Shown: piece by piece, positions 54,490 through 63,019 of the stretch | Numbering within the stretch: position 1 is the first letter of the stretch | Layout of the letters: each line of letters begins with the position of its first letter | NCBI RefSeq assembly: GCF_010470665.1 | Contig: NZ_VOPZ01000012.1 | Location: 1-64,000, forward strand | Length of the DNA stretch: 64,000 bases | Direction of reading: 5' to 3' | Origin: Desulfovibrio sp. JC022 | Lineage (GTDB): Bacteria; Desulfobacterota; Desulfovibrionia; Desulfovibrionales; Desulfovibrionaceae | The notes under the pieces: model-generated | The model's input: only the letters and a program-made list of their open reading frames with translations | What the model was told of the DNA's origin: nothing | Databases searched by the model: none | Program-made: the position numbers and the translations under genes

Positions 54490-54627
54490 TTACTTCCAAC
54501 TCCATTCAATCCCAGCCAGAACATCCACATACGGATGTATCCCCTACACTCTAATTATCCCACATGCAAACTTACCACTGTTATCCATCAAATAAATACC
54601 CCACTACCCTGAATTTAATAGCAAAAC

Positions 54628-56928
54628 TTAACCCGCAAGCCGATCGATAACCTCTAATAGATTCCCTTGATCAAAACTGGATTTAATAATGTAGGCATCT
54701 GCTCCGGCTTCAACTCCGCGTTCACGGTCCTCGGCAGAACCGAGTGAGGTCACTAAAATAATAGGCAAATTGGCACAGCTGTCTATACTGCGGACCTTTG
54801 AAGTCAGGGTAAATCCGTCCATCTGCGGCATTTCCACATCGGAAACAAGTACATCCGGCAACGACGATTCTATTTTCTGCAAGGCATCAAGACCGTTAAC
54901 AGCTGTAACCACGTTATACCCGGCTGCTTCCAGAACATTTTTGAGCAGCATACGCGAAGTGATGGAATCCTCAGCAACAAGTACTGTTTTAAGTTCCTTG
55001 ATTCCCTGCCTGTGCACAACTGAACGTACCCGCCCTTCAGCATGCATTCCCAGTGCGGTACGAGCCATATCCGGTGTATGCAGAATGGGTACGAGTTCAC
55101 CGGAACCGAGCATGGAAAAACCGGAAACATTGCGAACCCTTTTCAGCAATGGACCCATGCTTTTAGCCATCACATCCTGTTCGCCGGACAAACCGTCTAC
55201 ACTTATAGCAACAGCCTTACGCCCCTTACCGGCAATCAGAACGGGAAAAGCACCATCCTGATTTTCCTTACTTTCCAACTCAAGAATTTCGGCAAGGCTA
55301 ATCAGAGGAAGAGGTCTGCCGAAAACAAAAACCGTCTCCTTGCCTCCGACTGAAGCAATATCATCCTGCCGGACCAGCATGACCTTACGCACGCCTGATT
55401 TAGGCACGACAAAACTTTTTTCACCGGATTCAACAACAATCCCCCTGAATGATGTCAGGGCAACCGGGATATTCAAAACAATCCGAAATCCCTTACCTTC
55501 CGGACTGGCAACCACAATACTGCCGCCAAGGGATTCAACCTTGTCGCGGACAATGGCCATACCCAATCCACGCCCGGAAATATCAGTTATGATCTTGCTG
55601 CTGGACATGCCGGATATAAACACCAATTCCAGTGCGGAACGGCGGTCCATATTTTCCGCATCGTCCGCTGAAATAATACCGCTATTAACCGCAACTGCTT
55701 TCAAACGTTCAAGGTCAATACCCCGGCCATCATCACCGTAGACAATCTTGACCACGTCCCGGTCGCTCTGGGTAATGGAAAAAAATATCCGCCCTACAGG
55801 GTCCTTGTCCTGAGCAATCCTATCTTCCCTGCTCTCAATGCCGTGATCAATGGAATTGCGCAGCATATGCATGAGCGGATCATGAAGCATTTCAAGGATT
55901 CTGCGATCAATACGCACATTTTCCCCGCTGCTTTCCATACGGCATTCCTTGCCCTGCTCCATGCTCAAAGTACGGACCATCCGCGGAAAGACGTCCAGCA
56001 AGGATGAAAACGGCAACAGCATCGAATTTTTAAAATCACCAAGCAGGGAATCAATTTTGGAAGTAAGATCCCGCTCTGCTTTACGGGCCAAAACACCCAG
56101 CGCGCTGAATCTTCTGGAAAAATCATCCAATTTTTTGCCCATCACTAAATTCTGCTTAAGCTCTTCACCGGATAATGATGCAACATGCCCCTCATTGGAG
56201 CCATGATAAAAACTCGTAAAATCAGCAAGCAGCTTATCAAGCTCTGAAATTTCCTGAATCCTGCTTCGCTGTGCATTTCGTGACGAAATAAGTTCTTCTG
56301 TCTGCAAAAGAAGTCCGGTCAGAAACGATGAGCTAACCCGGACACTATCGCCCATGGCAGCCGGATTTGTACCACTGTCATGCTTAATGAGCTCAGCATC
56401 ATTCTGCTCAAATTCACCGAAATCACTTTCCGTGTCATGACCTTCAACATTATCTTCAGCCTCCGACAGAGCATCAACCTGTGTTGAAAGATCATCCACC
56501 CCATCAATCAACTGCGGTGAATCCACCACTTCCTGCATCCGTGAAATAGCCAGCATAACGGCAGGAGATGCTTTAGCCTCCACGGAATCATCTTCCTCGC
56601 GGAGCATATCTTCCAACAGATCAAGCCAGCCAAGCATCATGGAGCAGGTCTTGCCTGAAGGGACCAACTGCAATTGTTTCAGCACGGAAAAAAAAGATTC
56701 AAATGCCTGACAAAACTCCTCAACCACCCCAAGTCCGACTGCCCTGGCTGCACCTTTGAGACTATGCAATTCGCGATATGAAGACTCAATGACTGCGGCA
56801 AGGTCCTCGCTGCCGCATCCTTTTTCCAATTGCAAAAAATCAGAAGAAAGCACCCGCATACGCTCAGAACTTTCCCCCCTGAATGCGGCCAGCAGCCTAT
56901 TCTTGAGATCACCGTCAATCATGGGCAT
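54628..56928 (-). CDS. cheA: CheA-type kinase with C-terminal receiver (WspE-like)
   Basis: 766 residues. The P1 domain has the phospho-His H55 in ELHSLKGAARAVG. An acidic linker of ~200 residues replaces the usual P2. The dimer and ATPase parts are intact (LRNSIDHGIE, DDGRGIDLE, GRGLGMAIVRDKVESLGG). A CheW-like domain and a receiver (VLVAEDSITSRMLL; VLVSDVEMPQMDG) follow. The fused receiver acts as sink or direct output, as in WspE and FrzE. GGAGA lies before the ATG. Confidence 0.93.
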   Translation of the reverse strand: MPMIDGDLKNRLLAAFRGESSERMRVLSSDFLQLEKGCGSEDLAAVIESSYRELHSLKGAARAVGLGVVEEFCQAFESFFSVLKQLQLVPSGKTCSMMLGWLDLLEDMLREEDDSVEAKASPAVMLAISRMQEVVDSPQLIDGVDDLSTQVDALSEAEDNVEGHDTESDFGEFEQNDAELIKHDSGTNPAAMGDSVRVSSSFLTGLLLQTEELISSRNAQRSRIQEISELDKLLADFTSFYHGSNEGHVASLSGEELKQNLVMGKKLDDFSRRFSALGVLARKAERDLTSKIDSLLGDFKNSMLLPFSSLLDVFPRMVRTLSMEQGKECRMESSGENVRIDRRILEMLHDPLMHMLRNSIDHGIESREDRIAQDKDPVGRIFFSITQSDRDVVKIVYGDDGRGIDLERLKAVAVNSGIISADDAENMDRRSALELVFISGMSSSKIITDISGRGLGMAIVRDKVESLGGSIVVASPEGKGFRIVLNIPVALTSFRGIVVESGEKSFVVPKSGVRKVMLVRQDDIASVGGKETVFVFGRPLPLISLAEILELESKENQDGAFPVLIAGKGRKAVAISVDGLSGEQDVMAKSMGPLLKRVRNVSGFSMLGSGELVPILHTPDMARTALGMHAEGRVRSVVHRQGIKELKTVLVAEDSITSRMLLKNVLEAAGYNVVTAVNGLDALQKIESSLPDVLVSDVEMPQMDGFTLTSKVRSIDSCANLPIILVTSLGSAEDRERGVEAGADAYIIKSSFDQGNLLEVIDRLAG

Positions 56929-56950
56929 ATCAACTTCTCCGTGTTCTCCG

Positions 56951-57523
56951 TTAAGACAGGCGGTTACTGCCTACAAATTCATTGACCATGAAAGACTCTT
57001 CACGCAGTAACGCCGCACCGTTTAGAACTGTCTTGCGGTCAGCGGTAACTCCGACACAAAAGCTGGCAAGGCGATTTTCGCCATCAGGCAAAGACTTGAT
57101 CTCATCACCGGAGACAGAAATAACCCCGAGGATCTCATCCACCGCAACACCGAATTCAGATTCATCGTCCGCCAACAGAATCACGCCGGGATTCTCCGAT
57201 TCAATGCTTTCTCCGGTCCTAAAAAAAGCACACAAATCAATTACAGCCCAAAGGTGTCCGCGCACACTCATTAGCCCAAGATGAAAATCAGGGGTGCAAG
57301 GAACGGATACAATCTCTTCCGGAATCATAACTTCTTTGACCGCAGACGCATCAAAACCATAGCTGTTGGGGCCCATGCGAAAAAACACATAGTCCCGTGC
57401 ACCGGACTTTTTATCAAGCCCGTCAGTCTCATCGGAAATTTTCAGAGCCAGCTTTTCCGCTCTCTTGCGAAGAAGCTCCCGGTCACTTTCCCGTTTGAAA
57501 TAATCCAAGGTATTACTTTCCAT
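56951..57523 (-). CDS. cheW: CheW coupling protein, second copy (WspD-like)
   Basis: 190 residues from ATG 57523, behind AGAGGTGG; the frame's TTG at 57541 has no site. The ~60-residue helical lead is followed by the CheW barrel ('FFRMGPNSYGFDASAVKEVM', 'LMSVRGHLWAVIDLCAFF', 'ILLADDESEFGVAVDEILG'). It couples receptor to CheA. Sits between cheR and cheA as in wspC-wspD-wspE. Confidence 0.9.
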   Translation of the reverse strand: MESNTLDYFKRESDRELLRKRAEKLALKISDETDGLDKKSGARDYVFFRMGPNSYGFDASAVKEVMIPEEIVSVPCTPDFHLGLMSVRGHLWAVIDLCAFFRTGESIESENPGVILLADDESEFGVAVDEILGVISVSGDEIKSLPDGENRLASFCVGVTADRKTVLNGAALLREESFMVNEFVGSNRLS

Positions 57524-57547
57524 TATCCCACCTCTGGTCAAATTCCG

Positions 57548-59110
57548 CTAAGTCAGGTTCTTCTGAACCAGCTGCACCATTTCCATCAGCCGCCCGGCAG
57601 TTATACTGTCAGAACAGGGGACAGGCTCTTCCTGATCCATTTTTTTCAACTGCTGCATGGAGATACGAAAATGTCTCAAAGCTCCGTTATTATCGCCGCT
57701 ATCCATATATATATTCCCGAGCAGCACATGCGCCATGATAAATTCACTTTCCAGAAAAACAGCATTACGCATATGGGCAAGCCCCTTCTCCCGTTCTCCC
57801 TGTTGCAGGGCTATCTGCCCGAGCAAAAAATGAGCACACGGAGAAACACGGTCCAATTCAAGAGCCTTAGCACACCACAAGGCAGCTTCATCCGCCAGAC
57901 CCGAATCCGCTTTGATCCCGGCAATTCCTAAAAGTGCGGCCGCCTTGGTCTCAGGGGGATAATCCTGCTCAACCATTTTCTTATACAAACAGACGGCCCC
58001 GGCAGTATCACCCTGCTCACGCAAATCAGCAGCCTGCGCAACTAAATTTTCCCCATCATTAAATTCAGCCAGAAGAATTAATGGCTCAGGCTCGACCCTA
58101 TCCCTCAAAAAGTCTGAATCTTCAGCCCTGAAATCAATTTCAGCCGCAGCGGTCTTAGGTTGCGGTTCAAAATCAAATTGATCATCCAGATCGGCAACAG
58201 GAAAAACCGGAGAGTTTGAAAAATCTTCTACTTCCTGAAATTTTGAATCATCAAAAAGCAACGGACACTGAGGCTCGTAATCTTCATTTTTACGGTAAAA
58301 AAGAATCCCATCAAAATTGACAGGCTCGAATTTGCCGTAACAGCTAAGCAACCCGGATTCGCTGGGTGTGGCCACAAGCCAGCCTCCGGGAGTAAGGCAA
58401 TCCCAGATTTTATCCAGTACGGCATTCACTCCATCAGAGGCAAAATACATGAGGACATTACGACAAAGAACTACATCCATATCTTTCAAAGAAGAAGGGA
58501 CGGACGCATCCATAAGGTTCAAACGGGAAAGGTTGACCATCCGTTTTATGGACGGTTCAAGCAGATATGAGTTGGAGCCGACTTTGCGGAAAAAAATATC
58601 CTTGAATCCCGTATCCTCAGAACGGAACGACCATTTACGATAACACCCCTCACGCGCTTTGATCAGGGCCTTGCTGTCTATATCCGTACCGAAAATCTCA
58701 GCATGAACACCTGTCCGGCGGCAGATCATGGCCAGGGTATACGGCTCTTCCCCGGTAGCACAGGCAGTGGACCAGACCCTGACGGCACCGTTAAGTCCGC
58801 TCCCCTTACCGTTTAATTTACGCAGGATTTCATATTCAAGAATTCTGAGTGCGTTGCTATCTCGAAAGAAAAATGTCTCGCCGATGGTTAACCGGTTGAT
58901 GAATTGTTCCAGATCCTTATTTTCCACTGTGGGGGAAAGAATGTAATCAAGGCATTCAGCAGCAGTTGAAAATGAAGAGTCTTCCCGATGAAAACGGAGT
59001 ACTGCGGTACGCAGATCCTTCCATCTCTCAGAGGCGAAATTCAGGCCGAACCTTTCACGGACCATAGCCGCAAGTTCGCCAATCCTCTCTTCAGTCAAGA
59101 AATTACTCAT
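57548..59110 (-). CDS. cheR: CheR methyltransferase with TPR tail (WspC-like)
   Basis: About 520 residues from ATG 59110, which overlaps the previous stop as ATGAGTAA; AGGAGG lies 12 bases upstream, and ATGs at 59122 and 59134 are possible alternatives. The methyltransferase has GETFFFRDS, the SAM motif STACATGEEPYTLAM and 'DVVLCRNVLMYF'. A long acidic linker leads to about four TPR units ('ALLGIAGIKADSGLADEAAL'), as in WspC. It methylates receptor glutamates. Confidence 0.93.
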   Translation of the reverse strand: MSNFLTEERIGELAAMVRERFGLNFASERWKDLRTAVLRFHREDSSFSTAAECLDYILSPTVENKDLEQFINRLTIGETFFFRDSNALRILEYEILRKLNGKGSGLNGAVRVWSTACATGEEPYTLAMICRRTGVHAEIFGTDIDSKALIKAREGCYRKWSFRSEDTGFKDIFFRKVGSNSYLLEPSIKRMVNLSRLNLMDASVPSSLKDMDVVLCRNVLMYFASDGVNAVLDKIWDCLTPGGWLVATPSESGLLSCYGKFEPVNFDGILFYRKNEDYEPQCPLLFDDSKFQEVEDFSNSPVFPVADLDDQFDFEPQPKTAAAEIDFRAEDSDFLRDRVEPEPLILLAEFNDGENLVAQAADLREQGDTAGAVCLYKKMVEQDYPPETKAAALLGIAGIKADSGLADEAALWCAKALELDRVSPCAHFLLGQIALQQGEREKGLAHMRNAVFLESEFIMAHVLLGNIYMDSGDNNGALRHFRISMQQLKKMDQEEPVPCSDSITAGRLMEMVQLVQKNLT

Positions 59111-59588
59111 CAACTGCGACATCCTCCTCTTCACTCATGGCAGCAATAGCCGCAAGCAGGCTACGTTCCTGATCAGGATCAAGCAGTTCGCTCATATCCT
59201 GCACCAGAACCACATCAGCACCAAGTCCTGCAAATGACTTCAAAAGGGAAATTCCAGGCCAGATTTCATCTGCATCGCGTGCCACATCACTATCAATTCC
59301 CACGACATCACCGATGCGATCCGCAAGCAAAGCCATGGGCCGTCCGTTGGCTGTGCTGAAAACAAGTCTGTCACTGAGGATGATATCGCGCTCCTCACCA
59401 CCTATCCTGCCCCGCAAGCCGAGCACCGGGATAACTTCGCCGCCTCGGTTGACGACCCCCAAAACCGGAGCGGGAGCATCAGGCACCGGAGTAAGCATTA
59501 CCGCACGCTCAACCCGGTCAACAGCATCGGAAGGCAAGGCGAACTTACAGGAATCAACCTCAAAAATAACGTATTCATTATTCGTCAT
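59103..59588 (-). CDS. cheW: CheW coupling protein, first copy (WspB-like)
   Basis: 161 residues, barrel only: 'YVIFEVDSCKFALPSDAVDR', 'PVLGVVNRGGEVIPVLGLRG' and 'MALLADRIGDVVGIDSD' match the CheW/WspB fold. Its acidic tail overlaps the cheR start. It is the first Che gene after the transglycosylase gene, six bases away. Confidence 0.9.
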   Translation of the reverse strand: MTNNEYVIFEVDSCKFALPSDAVDRVERAVMLTPVPDAPAPVLGVVNRGGEVIPVLGLRGRIGGEERDIILSDRLVFSTANGRPMALLADRIGDVVGIDSDVARDADEIWPGISLLKSFAGLGADVVLVQDMSELLDPDQERSLLAAIAAMSEEEDVAVDE

Positions 59589-59594
59589 AAAAAT

Positions 59595-60194
59595 TTACTT
59601 CCCGCGTGCAGATTGTTCCATCAGCTCATTGTATTTCTTCATCACCTTAACGGCATAAGCCCGCGAACGCCCCGGAAGATTCTTGGGCGAACCGGTATGA
59701 TAGGCACCGATGGCCCGCCAGTTGTAGCCATACCGATCAAGGCAATAACGCAATATCCATGCCCCCAGCCGCAAATTTTCTTCCGGCTCAAGTGCCTCGG
59801 CAGGACTAAGCTCAAATTTCCTGATCCAGTATGAATTTACCTGCATCAGTCCCACATCATAACTCCTGCCCCTGTATTTCTCAATGATGGCAAGAGCTTC
59901 CTCGCGAGAGGAAGGATACACGCTCCGCCCTTCAATATTCAAGGCCCACGGATTGTAGCCGCTCTCATGGTCCGCAATAGCGTTCAGAATTTCCGGGTGC
60001 AGGGAAAATTCCTCGGCAACCTGTCCGAAAAGCGGAGGAACCGGAACCCGTTCGCGATCCGCAACCTTTATCCGCTGCTGAACCTCACGCCGTTGCGAAG
60101 GCGAGAACTCCCGTTCCACATCAAAGGGAATGATCATACGGAACACGATAGCCCCGCTGAGGATGAGATACAAGGCAACAATAAATCTGGTCAT
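59595..60194 (-). CDS. Lytic transglycosylase (SLT type) inside the chemosensory operon
   Basis: 199 residues with an N-terminal anchor or signal (FIVALYLILSGAIVF). The catalytic Glu is in DHESGYNPWAL, with 'DVGLMQVNSYW' and 'AIGAYHTGSPKN' as in SLT family 1 enzymes that cut peptidoglycan. It sits between the GGDEF/TPR gene (14 bases) and the first cheW (6 bases), so it shares their transcript. It is not part of known Wsp or Che sets. Confidence 0.88.
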   Translation of the reverse strand: MTRFIVALYLILSGAIVFRMIIPFDVEREFSPSQRREVQQRIKVADRERVPVPPLFGQVAEEFSLHPEILNAIADHESGYNPWALNIEGRSVYPSSREEALAIIEKYRGRSYDVGLMQVNSYWIRKFELSPAEALEPEENLRLGAWILRYCLDRYGYNWRAIGAYHTGSPKNLPGRSRAYAVKVMKKYNELMEQSARGK

Positions 60195-60208
60195 TAACGG
60201 TCAACAGC

Positions 60209-62644
60209 CTAAAATCTGGATCTTACCTGTTCGGCTTCATCAAACTTTTCCTGCACTTCAAGGGCCTTTGCCAGAGTCTCCCAAAACTGATCTTTTGCAG
60301 GCTTAAGAGCAGCACTCTGACGGGCCAGAACTTCTGCGACCTGCGGATCTTCTCCGCTTTCTAAATAGATACGGGCCAGCATATTCATGGCTGCGGCATC
60401 GTTATGGTTTGCATTCAGGGCTTGATGCAGATATTCGCGAGCCTTATCCATATCCTTACGGACATAGGAGATACGGGCCAGATGACGCATACTCAAAGCA
60501 TCCCCGCCCTTAAGTTTGGCAGCCTTGAGATAATATTGTTCAGCCTCGTCCAGCCCCGTGTCCTGCTCGGAAAGTACGCCGAGTCGCACGAGGGAAAAGA
60601 CATTTTCCGGCTCCAGTTCAAGACACTTCTCATAGGCCGCGCGAGCCTTGTCCATACTGCCCAGCATCTGGCAGGTCCAACCGAGGTTGTACAAGGCCAT
60701 GATGTTCTTGGGTGTGATATCGAGAACTTCCTCAAACTGCTTGCGGGCCTGCTCCGGCTTACCCACCTGCGCGTAACAGATACCAAGCGAGTTACGGGCG
60801 AGAATGTTGTCCGGGTCAGCCAGCAGAGCGAGACGGAATTCCTCGATTGCACCGTAAATATCACCATCCACGTAAAAGCGGTCAGCGGAAATATTCAGTG
60901 AAACTGAATCAAACTGGGCCACCATGGGCTTTTCCAGCATGAGAGAATGATCAAGACCCTTGCGACAGTTATCAAGAATTTCACTGCGCCGGTAATTTAG
61001 GAAAGGAAAGGAAGCCACCCCGGCTCCCAGCTCGATTTCAAAATCATCTGAACACTCACGCACCAGACGCAAAATATTTTCCATCACCGCATCGGATTCC
61101 CCGTCCGGGAAAAAGTAGATCAAGCTGTTCAGGCTGTATCGCCCGCCCATGCAGGACTCATCAAAGAACGTCTCCGCCCTTGAGGCCACTTTCTGAACCT
61201 GCGCATCGGTGAGCTTCTGAAAATTACCGCCCTGCTCCGCCGGATTAGCAACAAGGCGCAGCACAGCCACAGAAAATTTATCCAGATTCTGGCGCATGCG
61301 GCTGTAGCGTCCGATGAATTCCTTATAGCTGTACAACCCGGTAACCATATCCCGCTGCGGGGAAGCATTGGCTTCCGGGCCGGCCTGCGCATCAAAAAAA
61401 CTATCTTTTTCATTAAGCAGAGTCAGACGATCACCCTCGGTGACGGGCCATGCCGGATCGCTCAGATGCAGGATTTCCGCAAAGGCGATTTCTTCCTGCA
61501 CCTCGATGATAACCACCTCAGCCTTATACATGGTCGGGTAAGTACCGGAAATACGTTCATCTTCAGTAAGACGGGCCTGTGTGCCCGCCTGATAGTCCGG
61601 GGACCAAACCAGAAAACGCGCACCTTCACGGGCATCAACGCTCTGCCCGATGGACAGGGCCAGACGCTGCAAAGGCAGCACTTCCAAAACCTTAGCACCC
61701 TTTTGAAGGATATCGGAATAAGCGAAAACGCAGTTACGCCCGAAATCCTTGGCAGTTGCTACGGCTTTGGCGGCTTTGCGCATAAGGATACGGGCCTGCT
61801 CGTCTGCGGAACGCTTGAAATGAGGACCGGAAAGAGACTGCGGATAATTGGCGTATCCGGCACTGACACTGATTTTGATCACATCCCCGGTAACCGGATC
61901 TTCAACCGGAAAACTTTCCACCAGCGCACGCAATTCTTCAGCCAGCTTAGCACAAGCCTTGGGCCGTCCGTCCGGGATCAGAAAAGCAAACTTGTCATCG
62001 AAAATACGGGCACAGATTACGGACTCGACCACCACCTCATTAATACGCGCGGCAAGGTCGGCAATAATGTTATCGCCCAATCCGTAGCCGTAACGGTCAT
62101 TGATACGCTGAAAATAATCCATATCAAGGACAACCACCCCCACAGAACCGCTAAAAGTAGGGATACCGGGGTCCTTGCATCCGCCGGTAGTAGGCATCAT
62201 GCAGTTCTGGATCAGATCCAGCTCTTTATTCAGCTTGGACATGAAATAATCGCGAGTCGCCATACCGGTCAGTCGGTCGGTGATGGAACCTTTATAAAGT
62301 AGAATTTTTTCCAGCGAACAGGCAGCCAATGCCTCAAGGTAGGGCGGCAAAGCTTCCGGGGCTTCCAGTTCCACACCTCTGGCGATAAAATAGCAGAGAT
62401 CACGCCCGCGCAAGCGCAAGGGCAGCATAAGCTGGGCTTCCTCGGCATTGTAGCGGGCCTCAAGCTTAGCCCGAAACTGCCCCTTGGGCGGCTTGGGAAA
62501 GTAAAGGCTGTAGGATTCGAAAGGCAGGAATTCCTGAATGAGATCCTTAAGGGTGTGCTCGTAGAGGATCAAATCCTGCGGGGAAAGACTGATTCCGGCG
62601 GTGAAGAGGTTATCCTTGTTCATAAGCAGGGACATAACCCGCAT
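60209..62644 (-). CDS. GGDEF-fold/TPR protein with degenerate active sites
   Basis: 811 residues. After an N-terminal regulatory region (about 1-115), one GGDEF-type domain (about 120-280) keeps the fold ('LTGMATRDYF', 'VVVLDMDYFQRINDRYGYGLG') but the GGDEF motif reads IFDDKF, so it is unlikely to be a cyclase. A second GGDEF-like region (about 425-575) starts at 'DMVTGLYSYKEF' and reads GGRYSL at the site. About six TPR units fill 585-811. It has no membrane helices. It may bind c-di-GMP or GTP as a sensor. ATG 62644 is followed by in-frame ATGs, start uncertain. Confidence 0.85.
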   Translation of the reverse strand: MRVMSLLMNKDNLFTAGISLSPQDLILYEHTLKDLIQEFLPFESYSLYFPKPPKGQFRAKLEARYNAEEAQLMLPLRLRGRDLCYFIARGVELEAPEALPPYLEALAACSLEKILLYKGSITDRLTGMATRDYFMSKLNKELDLIQNCMMPTTGGCKDPGIPTFSGSVGVVVLDMDYFQRINDRYGYGLGDNIIADLAARINEVVVESVICARIFDDKFAFLIPDGRPKACAKLAEELRALVESFPVEDPVTGDVIKISVSAGYANYPQSLSGPHFKRSADEQARILMRKAAKAVATAKDFGRNCVFAYSDILQKGAKVLEVLPLQRLALSIGQSVDAREGARFLVWSPDYQAGTQARLTEDERISGTYPTMYKAEVVIIEVQEEIAFAEILHLSDPAWPVTEGDRLTLLNEKDSFFDAQAGPEANASPQRDMVTGLYSYKEFIGRYSRMRQNLDKFSVAVLRLVANPAEQGGNFQKLTDAQVQKVASRAETFFDESCMGGRYSLNSLIYFFPDGESDAVMENILRLVRECSDDFEIELGAGVASFPFLNYRRSEILDNCRKGLDHSLMLEKPMVAQFDSVSLNISADRFYVDGDIYGAIEEFRLALLADPDNILARNSLGICYAQVGKPEQARKQFEEVLDITPKNIMALYNLGWTCQMLGSMDKARAAYEKCLELEPENVFSLVRLGVLSEQDTGLDEAEQYYLKAAKLKGGDALSMRHLARISYVRKDMDKAREYLHQALNANHNDAAAMNMLARIYLESGEDPQVAEVLARQSAALKPAKDQFWETLAKALEVQEKFDEAEQVRSRF

Positions 62645-63019
62645 GCGGATTCAAGACAAGCGGGGAGTTAGAGACAGACTGATTAATTAGGCTTTAAGAA
62701 ACAATCTCCCTATTTTTTACCAATTACACATTTTTGTAAATCAAGCTAAACATCTTTAGTAACTAAATACACAATTGAAATATTTTACATTATATCTTAA
62801 AGCATTCTCCACTTTTTTTTCCATTCATCCTTTCTCATATTTTTCTTATTTCTACTGCTCTACCAATCTTTAAATACAACTTTGAATTGAAATAATGATT
62901 CAAACGCACCCTCTTGCACACAATTTGCAACATATAACCATAAAAGACAGTTTTGCAGCTTGAATTTACACAATTTTGCAAAACAACTCACAAAAAAAAT
63001 CCTTCAAAACGAGCCTTCC
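62645..63019. other. Divergent AT-rich promoter region
   Basis: No gene seen. The 375 bases between the GGDEF/TPR gene and the divergent receptor gene are very AT-rich, with several TTTACAT/TATATC-like boxes in either direction. It probably holds promoters for both. Confidence 0.45.
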
